From Clostridium sp. (GTDB lineage Bacteria > Bacillota > Clostridia > Clostridiales > Clostridiaceae): a stretch of DNA of 10,753 bases. A program made the position numbers and the translations under genes. Under the pieces are notes generated by a model. That model saw only the letters and a program-made list of their open reading frames with translations, was not told the origin of the DNA and made no database searches. Location: NCBI GenBank assembly GCA_018372555.1, contig JAHAIU010000088.1, positions 1 to 10,753 on the forward strand, written 5' to 3'. How positions within the stretch are numbered: the first letter of the stretch is position 1; each line of letters opens with the position of its first letter. Positions 6,254-10,753 of this stretch are shown here, in pieces.

Positions 6254-6961
6254 TTAAATCATTTTATTGATTTCTTTTTTTAATCTATTAATTATTTTCT
6301 TTTCGAGTCTAGAAATATAAGATTGTGATATACCTAGCATATCTGCCACTTCTTTTTGAGTCTTTTCCCTAGTTCCATTTAGCCCAAATCTTAGTCTAAC
6401 TATTTCTTTTTCTCTATCATTTAAGTTTTTTAGAGCTAAAAATAATAATTCTCTATCAACTTCATCTTCAATCAAATTATATACAGTATCATTTTCAGTC
6501 CCTAAAATATCTGATAATAATAATTCATTGCCATCCCAATCTATATTTAAAGGCTCATAAAAAGATATTTCAGCCTTTACCTTACTATTTCTTCTTAAAT
6601 ACATTAATATTTCATTTTCTATACACCTAGATGCATATGTTGCAAGTTTTATTTTTTTCTCAGGATTAAATGTATTTACTGCCTTAATAAGACCTATAGT
6701 ACCAACTGAAATTAAATCCTCTACACCTACACCTGTATTTTCAAACTTCCTTGCTATATATACAACTAATCTTAAATTTCTTTCTATTAGAATATCCCTT
6801 ATAGATTCATCTCCATGTATTAACTTTTCTACTAATTCCTCTTCTTCTTCCTTTTTTAGTGGTGGTGGTAATGCTTCACTCCCTCCCACATAAAATACTT
6901 CTTTATTAAATATACCTAGCTTTACTAGTATCTTATTTAGTAATACTCTTAAATTCATCAT
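6254..6961 (-). CDS. sigE: Sporulation sigma factor sigma-E precursor (pro-sigma-E)
   Basis: This 235-aa protein is the inactive precursor of the early mother-cell sigma factor. An amphipathic pro-sequence of about 23 residues precedes EVFYVGGSEALPPPL. By comparison with Bacillus, where SpoIIGA cuts in EVYYIGG, cleavage should fall at about F23-Y24, and the Glu important for processing is kept (E21). Region 2 spans about 62-125 (NLRLVVYIARKFENTG, then the GTIGLIKAVNTFNPEKK core). Region 4 carries the helix-turn-helix TQKEVADMLGISQSYISRLE (201-220). The gene begins ATGATG; AAGGG lies 1 or 4 bases before these two and GAGGAG 12 bases before the first, so the exact start (6961 or 6958) is open. 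It lies 4 bases after the spoIIGA stop and is certainly cotranscribed with its protease. Confidence 0.96.
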   Translation of the reverse strand: MMNLRVLLNKILVKLGIFNKEVFYVGGSEALPPPLKKEEEEELVEKLIHGDESIRDILIERNLRLVVYIARKFENTGVGVEDLISVGTIGLIKAVNTFNPEKKIKLATYASRCIENEILMYLRRNSKVKAEISFYEPLNIDWDGNELLLSDILGTENDTVYNLIEDEVDRELLFLALKNLNDREKEIVRLRFGLNGTREKTQKEVADMLGISQSYISRLEKKIINRLKKEINKMI

Positions 6962-6965
6962 ACCC

Positions 6966-7763
6966 TTAAATTACTCCTCTTGATAATAATGCATTAAACT
7001 CATTTTCTTTACTCAACTTATTCTTACATCTACAAATAACAACATCTACAATCTTCCACTCCATATCAGCCCCTCTTATCTTTACATCTTTAATCTTAAA
7101 TCCCTTAAGATTTCCTTCCTCTCCAATAGTCTTAAATGGAATTGTAAATTCTTCACTATTTTTAATACTAAACTCTTCTAAAAAGTCCTTTTCCACAATT
7201 ATACAAGGCAAATTAGTCACTGGTTCTGTTAATGCATTTCCTGTATCTAATAATCCTTTTATAAATATAGTTTTCTTTTCATTACTCACTTCAATATCAT
7301 AAATAAAATTACTAACCTTTGCTCTATCTTTAATATAGTCTGCTACTCTAAGTGAAACTATATAAAAACACATCAAGGCAATTATTAAATATTTTAATGA
7401 GTAATTATTTATACTATAGGAATTAAAAATACTATAGTAGTTTTCTAAGAAGGAAAAAGAAAAAGTTAATCCACATAATATAAAAGATGATATTATAAAG
7501 GATAATACTGATTTTATAGTATTTAATACATTAATACTTTTCAAACTAATTATTATCATTAAAATAGCTACCATAATTTTAAAAGGTATAGAAACAAGCA
7601 CTTTATTATCATAAAATAATACTAATGTATATAAGGAACCTATAATAGCTGACAAGTAAATACTCTTATAATACCGATATCTAAGTACTTTAAAGGTTAT
7701 TAATAATAAAAATAAATTTACTATAAAATTTTCAATTAAAATTATATCTACATAAACAATCAT
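6966..7763 (-). CDS. spoIIGA: Pro-sigma-E processing aspartic protease SpoIIGA
   Basis: This is a 265-aa membrane protease that removes the pro-sequence of sigma-E after a signal from the forespore (SpoIIR in Bacillus). The N-terminal half is strongly hydrophobic, with about five membrane segments (about 3-26, 34-50, 60-78, 84-106 and 124-141). The C-terminal half is the aspartic-protease domain, with the catalytic Asp at D173 in LLDTGNALTEPV, matching the DTGN signature of the family. It is shorter than the 309-aa Bacillus protein, mostly at the C-terminus and in loops, which is usual for clostridia. The ATG at 7763 has a strong AAAGGAGG (7778-7771). The stop is 4 bases from sigE. The paired arrangement with its substrate gene confirms the identity. 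Confidence 0.95.
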   Translation of the reverse strand: MIVYVDIILIENFIVNLFLLLITFKVLRYRYYKSIYLSAIIGSLYTLVLFYDNKVLVSIPFKIMVAILMIIISLKSINVLNTIKSVLSFIISSFILCGLTFSFSFLENYYSIFNSYSINNYSLKYLIIALMCFYIVSLRVADYIKDRAKVSNFIYDIEVSNEKKTIFIKGLLDTGNALTEPVTNLPCIIVEKDFLEEFSIKNSEEFTIPFKTIGEEGNLKGFKIKDVKIRGADMEWKIVDVVICRCKNKLSKENEFNALLSRGVI

Positions 7764-7785
7764 CTCTCCCCCTCCTTTACTATAA

Positions 7786-7820
7786 ATTATAAACTGCTTG
7801 GTTTTAGAATTTTGTCATAA
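7786..7820 (-). promoter_or_regulatory. spoIIG-type promoter with long spacer and Spo0A-like site
   Basis: TATAAT at 7791-7786 is paired with ATGACA at 7818-7813, separated by 21 bases; nothing resembling a -35 element occurs at 17 bases. The Bacillus spoIIG promoter has the same oddity, a 22-base spacer, and needs Spo0A to be used by sigma-A polymerase. The other strand reads TTGTCATAA across the -35 element, one mismatch from the Spo0A box TGTCGAA. The predicted start lies just before the strong spoIIGA ribosome site, so the leader is short. Confidence 0.5.
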
Positions 7821-7937
7821 TCAATCAACGTATTTTTTATTTTCATCTATCATTTATTACATATAGTTACAGTTATTTAATTAAAATAATAAAATATAAC
7901 AATATAGATTATAATTATTAATATGTTATAGAGTAAA

Positions 7938-8008
7938 AAAGTAGACCTGTAATAATTTGCTTATTTCCTTACTTAACTCTAGGTAATTGCAAAATCTATG
8001 TCTACTTT
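7938..8008. other. Nested inverted-repeat structure between ftsZ and spoIIGA
   Basis: This stretch has no gene. A perfect 9-base outer stem AAAGTAGAC/GTCTACTTT (7938-7946 with 8000-8008) encloses TTTGC/GCAAA (7956-7960 with 7989-7993) and then TTAC/GTAA (7969-7972 with 7983-7986). On the minus strand the outer stem is followed by TTTACTC after a run of Ts, which resembles a terminator with a very large loop, or the end of a small RNA. I recognise no riboswitch family. The flanks 7821-7937 and 8009-8099 are AT-rich with nothing I can support. Confidence 0.45.
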
Positions 8009-8099
8009 AATACTATCTAAAAGAATTTATAAATTATTCACTATTGGTAAATTAAAAGACTATTAAATAATCTCTAAATTCTATTTCCTTATATTTTAA

Positions 8100-8135
8100 C
8101 AATAAAAAAGACCAAGAAATAAATTCTTGATCTTT
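8100..8135 (-). terminator. Intrinsic terminator after ftsZ
   Basis: On the minus strand AAAGATCAAGAA (8135-8124) pairs over 12 bases (one G-U) with TTCTTGGTCTTT (8118-8107) around a 5-base loop, followed by TTTATTG. It starts 9 bases after the ftsZ stop codon and separates ftsZ from the sporulation cluster. Confidence 0.9.
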
Positions 8136-8144
8136 AACTAATTT

Positions 8145-9266
8145 CTATTTTCTTGATCTTAAAAAACTTGGAATATTTACACTATCAGTTTCAAAGTCTA
8201 AAAGTGGATCAACTTTTTTAGTATTCTCCCTAGGGCTTTCTATAACTTCTTCCCTAGTCTCTTTTACTACTTTTTTCTCGAATACAGGTTCACGATTTAT
8301 AAGTTTTTCATTATCACCTTCGAAGCCAGTAGCTATTACAGTAATTCTTATTTCATCTGTTAATGTTTCATCTATAACAGCACCAAATATAATATTAGCA
8401 TCAGGATCTACTGATTCTCTAACTATATCAGCTGCTTCATATACTTCGATAGCTCCTAAGTCTACTCCACCTGTAAAGTTAATAATAACTCCTGTTGCTC
8501 CATCTACACCTGTCTCTAAAAGTGGTGATGATATAGCTTGCTTAACTGCATCATGAGCTTTATTATCCCCAGTCCCATGTCCAACTCCCATATGAGCTAG
8601 TCCTTTATTTAACATAACAGTTTCTATGTCAGCAAAGTCGGCGTTAACAACCCCAGGTATAGTAATAAGGTCAGAAATAGCTTGTACCCCTTGTCTTAAA
8701 ACATCATCCGCTAATTTAAATGAATCTAAAAGAGTTGTTTTCTTATCAGCCATACTTAATAATCTTTCATTAGGAATTATAACTAATGTATCTACTGCTT
8801 TCATTAGGTTCTCAATACCCATTTCCGCATGTCTCATTCTTCTTTTACCTTCAAACGGGAATGGTTTTGTCACTACTCCAACAGTTAATATGTTCATAGT
8901 CTTAGCAATTTCTGCAACTATAGGCGCTGCACCAGTACCAGTTCCGCCACCCATACCAGCAGTAATAAATACCATATTAGCACCTTTTATCGCTTCTTCT
9001 ATTTCTTCTCTGCTTTCTTCTGCTGCTTTTTTTCCTATTTCAGGGTTAGCACCAGCTCCTAGACCCTTTGTTAATTTTTCTCCAATTTGAATTTTCACAT
9101 TAGCATGTGATAACATTAAAGCTTGTTTATCTGTATTAACAGCTATAAATTCTACATTCTTTAACCCTTCTGCAATCATTCTATTTACGGCATTTCCACC
9201 GCCGCCTCCACAACCAACAACTTTAATATTGGTTAACTCTTGCATATCTACTTCGAAATCTAACAA
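8145..9266 (-). CDS. ftsZ: Cell division protein FtsZ
   Basis: FtsZ is the tubulin-like GTPase that polymerises into the cytokinetic ring, at mid-cell in growth and near the pole in sporulation. The 373-aa product has the nucleotide-binding loop GCGGGGGNAVNRM (18-30), the tubulin signature GGGTGTG (106-112) and the T7 catalytic loop NADFADI (208-214). A variable linker follows at about 320-358, then a conserved C-terminal peptide NIPSFLR (364-370), the docking site for FtsA, SepF and ZapA-type partners. A basic end (RSRK) closes the protein. The start is TTG at 9266, supported by AAAGGAGG at 9281-9274 with a 7-base gap and by the conserved opening LDFEVDMQE. No ftsA is next to it, as in other clostridia. 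A terminator follows directly. Confidence 0.97.
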   Translation of the reverse strand: MLDFEVDMQELTNIKVVGCGGGGGNAVNRMIAEGLKNVEFIAVNTDKQALMLSHANVKIQIGEKLTKGLGAGANPEIGKKAAEESREEIEEAIKGANMVFITAGMGGGTGTGAAPIVAEIAKTMNILTVGVVTKPFPFEGKRRMRHAEMGIENLMKAVDTLVIIPNERLLSMADKKTTLLDSFKLADDVLRQGVQAISDLITIPGVVNADFADIETVMLNKGLAHMGVGHGTGDNKAHDAVKQAISSPLLETGVDGATGVIINFTGGVDLGAIEVYEAADIVRESVDPDANIIFGAVIDETLTDEIRITVIATGFEGDNEKLINREPVFEKKVVKETREEVIESPRENTKKVDPLLDFETDSVNIPSFLRSRK

Positions 9267-9273
9267 AATAACT

Positions 9274-9281
9274 CCTCCTTT
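9274..9281 (-). promoter_or_regulatory. Ribosome binding site supporting the ftsZ TTG start
   Basis: AAAGGAGG at 9281-9274 is an almost perfect anti-16S match, 7 bases before TTG 9266. The next in-frame ATG, at codon 8, would be too far away. Confidence 0.8.
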
Positions 9282-9704
9282 AGAAAATATCTACTAGTAA
9301 TTTTCTACTTTGTTTCTCTCAATAACATAATTCTTTAATACTGTTATAATTTAATTTTACAACATATCATCTCTAATTAACAATAATTTTAGATTTTAAA
9401 ACAATATTTTTGTAATATAAAGAGAATATGTGTAGATTTTTATCATTTAAAATTATAAGAACAATTTTATTATTACTTTAATAAAAAAACTAATAAATAC
9501 AAATTAGATAATAATTCCTAAATTTCTTTTATTAAGTTTAATAAAATTCAATTATAATTTTATCATTTAAATTAAAATAACTCAACCTTTTCCTAGGCAT
9601 AATCTTCATTTTAATAAAATCTTATAGATTTTATTTAACACAATAACAATTATGTCATATAAGTATATTCAACGTAAATTAAAAATTTCCTTTTAAGTAT
9701 TTTA
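9282..9704 (-). other. Long AT-rich spacer upstream of ftsZ, no gene seen
   Basis: About 420 bases contain no reading frame with a ribosome site on either strand. The ftsZ promoter should lie here. Weak candidates on the minus strand are TTGTAA with TATTAA at a 16-base spacing and TTGAGA with TACTAG at a 17-base spacing, both within about 9290-9370; I cannot choose between them. Two AT-only inverted repeats are present: TTTTATTAA/TTAATAAAA (9527-9546) and AATAAAATC/GATTTTATT (9613-9635, 5-base loop). In DNA of this composition such repeats are common. Confidence 0.5.
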
Positions 9705-9744
9705 ATTTTATAAAAAACAGAGAAATCCCTGTTTTTTATAAAAT
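9705..9744 (-). terminator. Strong, nearly symmetrical terminator at the pilT stop codon
   Basis: Sixteen-base perfect arms, ATTTTATAAAAAACAG on either strand (9705-9720 and 9729-9744), enclose 8 bases and can extend by two more pairs. Six Ts follow the G-C core on both strands, so it can work in both directions. The TAA stop of pilT (9738-9736) lies within the stem. Confidence 0.9.
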
Positions 9745-10741
9745 CATTATCCTTTTAATGGTTTCCTTATCTACTGAATATGTTAAAGCAGTTTCTTCAT
9801 CTATAATACCTTTTTTATATAATTCTGCTAAAGCCATATCCATAGTCTTCATTCCATGCTTGCCACCTGTTTGAATTGCAGATTCAATTTGATAGCTTTT
9901 ACCTTCTCTAACTAAATTCTGTATTCCTGGAGTCATAGTCATAATTTCAAGGGCTGCAACTCTACCTGCCTTATAAGCAATTGGTACTAACTGTTGTGAT
10001 ATAACCCCTTGAAGAACAGCTGATAGCTGTACTCTAATTTGTTGTTGTTGGTGAGGTGGAAATACATCTATTATTCTATCTATGGTTTTTGCAGCACCTA
10101 TGGTATGTAGTGTGGAGAATACCAAATGACCTGTTTCAGCTGCTGTAATTGCAATTGAAATAGTTTCTAAGTCTCTCATCTCCCCTACAAGTATAACATC
10201 TGGATCTTCTCTTAATATTGCCTTTAAAGCACTTATTATGCTTATGCAAATACTCTATAGGATCTTCTAATGTAATAATATGAGCTTCCCTAGTGTTATT
10301 AATTTCATTTATCATTGCGGCTAAAGTTGTGCTTTTACCACTTCCTGTAGGTCCTGTAACTAAAACTAGTCCTCTTTGCTTTTGAACTATATCTTTTATT
10401 ACTTTAGGATGCTTTAATTCATCTAAAGTTGGTATCTTTAATGCAATTACTCTTATAGCTATTGCATCACTATTTCTTTGTTTAAATACATTTACTCTAA
10501 ATCTACCAGTTCCAGGTATAGAATATGACGTATCAATTTCTCCTATTTTATTATAAGCTTCAAAGCTACCTTCTAATATCTCCTTTGCATAGTCAGTTAA
10601 TTTATTTGGAGTTAATCTATCTTCACCAAGTTTAATTAATTTACCATTTAATCTTATAGTTGGAGGTAATCCAACTGTTAAATGTAAGTCTGAAGCGCCC
10701 CTATCTATAGTTTCTTTTAATAATTCATTTAACAAATACAT
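9736..10741 (-). pseudogene. pilT: Type IV pilus retraction ATPase PilT, disrupted by an internal deletion
   Basis: PilT is a hexameric ATPase that powers pilus retraction and twitching or gliding motility. Two frames together encode nearly the whole protein. Frame 1, from ATG 10741, has the N-terminal ASDLHLTVG region, Walker A GPTGSGKST (130-138) and the Asp box EDPIEYLHKHNK (159-170), then runs into unrelated residues and stops at 10136. The second frame, open from about 10233, continues SALKAILREDPDVILVGEMRD (Walker B, read with its flanks), the His box TGHLVFSTLHT and the normal C-terminus to 9736. At the junction (about 10231-10234) some 15-17 residues expected in the family, including the usual NQRE-G block, are missing, so bases were lost, not merely shifted. 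The length lost must be 2 modulo 3, likely 47 or 50 bases. The first frame stays open to the window edge, so the true start could be slightly upstream; ATG 10741 fits the family. Confidence 0.85.
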
Positions 10742-10753
10742 CTCTCTTACCCC

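Noticed and set aside
7870..8100. A small protein gene in the ftsZ-spoIIGA spacer
   Set aside because: No frame on either strand combines a ribosome site with more than a few dozen codons, and stop codons are frequent.
8626..9090. Plus-strand open frame of 154 codons inside ftsZ
   Set aside because: It lies fully antisense to the conserved FtsZ GTPase domain and its sequence is explained by the codons of the other strand.
9527..9546. AT-only palindrome upstream of ftsZ as an operator
   Set aside because: It consists almost only of A and T in a low-complexity spacer, where such palindromes arise easily; nothing else supports a function.
10224..10245. Programmed frameshift as an explanation for the two pilT frames
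   Set aside because: A shift alone cannot restore the 15-17 family residues missing at the junction, and no fitting slippery signal is in the required (+1) direction.

Overview
The window is ordinary chromosomal sequence from a spore-forming, very AT-rich Firmicute, almost certainly a Clostridium (sensu stricto). The evidence is the two consecutive sporulation sigma factors sigE and sigG preceded by the protease gene spoIIGA, the AT-rich codon use, strong AGGAGG-type ribosome binding sites, and the gene order ftsZ - spoIIGA - sigE - sigG - ylmC/ymxH - nrdR - pgeF(ylmD) - phoP - phoR - pstS. This order resembles the spoIIG-ylm neighbourhood of Bacillus and the phoPR/pst neighbourhood of solvent-forming clostridia. 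The species cannot be fixed from the sequence alone. All recognised genes lie on the minus strand, so the window is best read from right to left.

Right part (10753 to about 8100): a PilT-type ATPase gene that looks broken by an internal out-of-frame deletion; its stop codon sits inside a strong terminator. A 440-base AT-only-like spacer follows, then ftsZ (TTG start) with its own terminator. Middle (about 8100 to 5000): a 380-base spacer holding a nested hairpin and a spoIIG-like promoter with a long 21-base spacer and a Spo0A-like site; then spoIIGA-sigE, a candidate sigma-F promoter, sigG (probable TTG start), and a PRC-barrel gene of the YlmC/YmxH family. Left part (about 5000 to 1): nrdR with a terminator, then a likely pgeF-phoP-phoR operon with a terminator, then pstS, preceded by helically phased TAAC repeats that look like a Pho box.

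Functionally the window joins three programmes. FtsZ makes the division ring, including the asymmetric septum. SpoIIGA then activates pro-sigma-E in the mother cell, while sigma-G acts later in the forespore. PhoR and PhoP sense phosphate limitation, and their probable target pstS lies immediately downstream under repeats of the expected form. NrdR links ribonucleotide reductase expression to nucleotide levels. I see no mobile element, CRISPR array, tRNA or rRNA, and no clearly undescribed multi-gene system. The points most worth a second look are the damaged pilT, the phased repeats before pstS, the related repeats plus a 14-base inverted repeat before pgeF-phoPR, and the structured non-coding stretch between ftsZ and spoIIGA.
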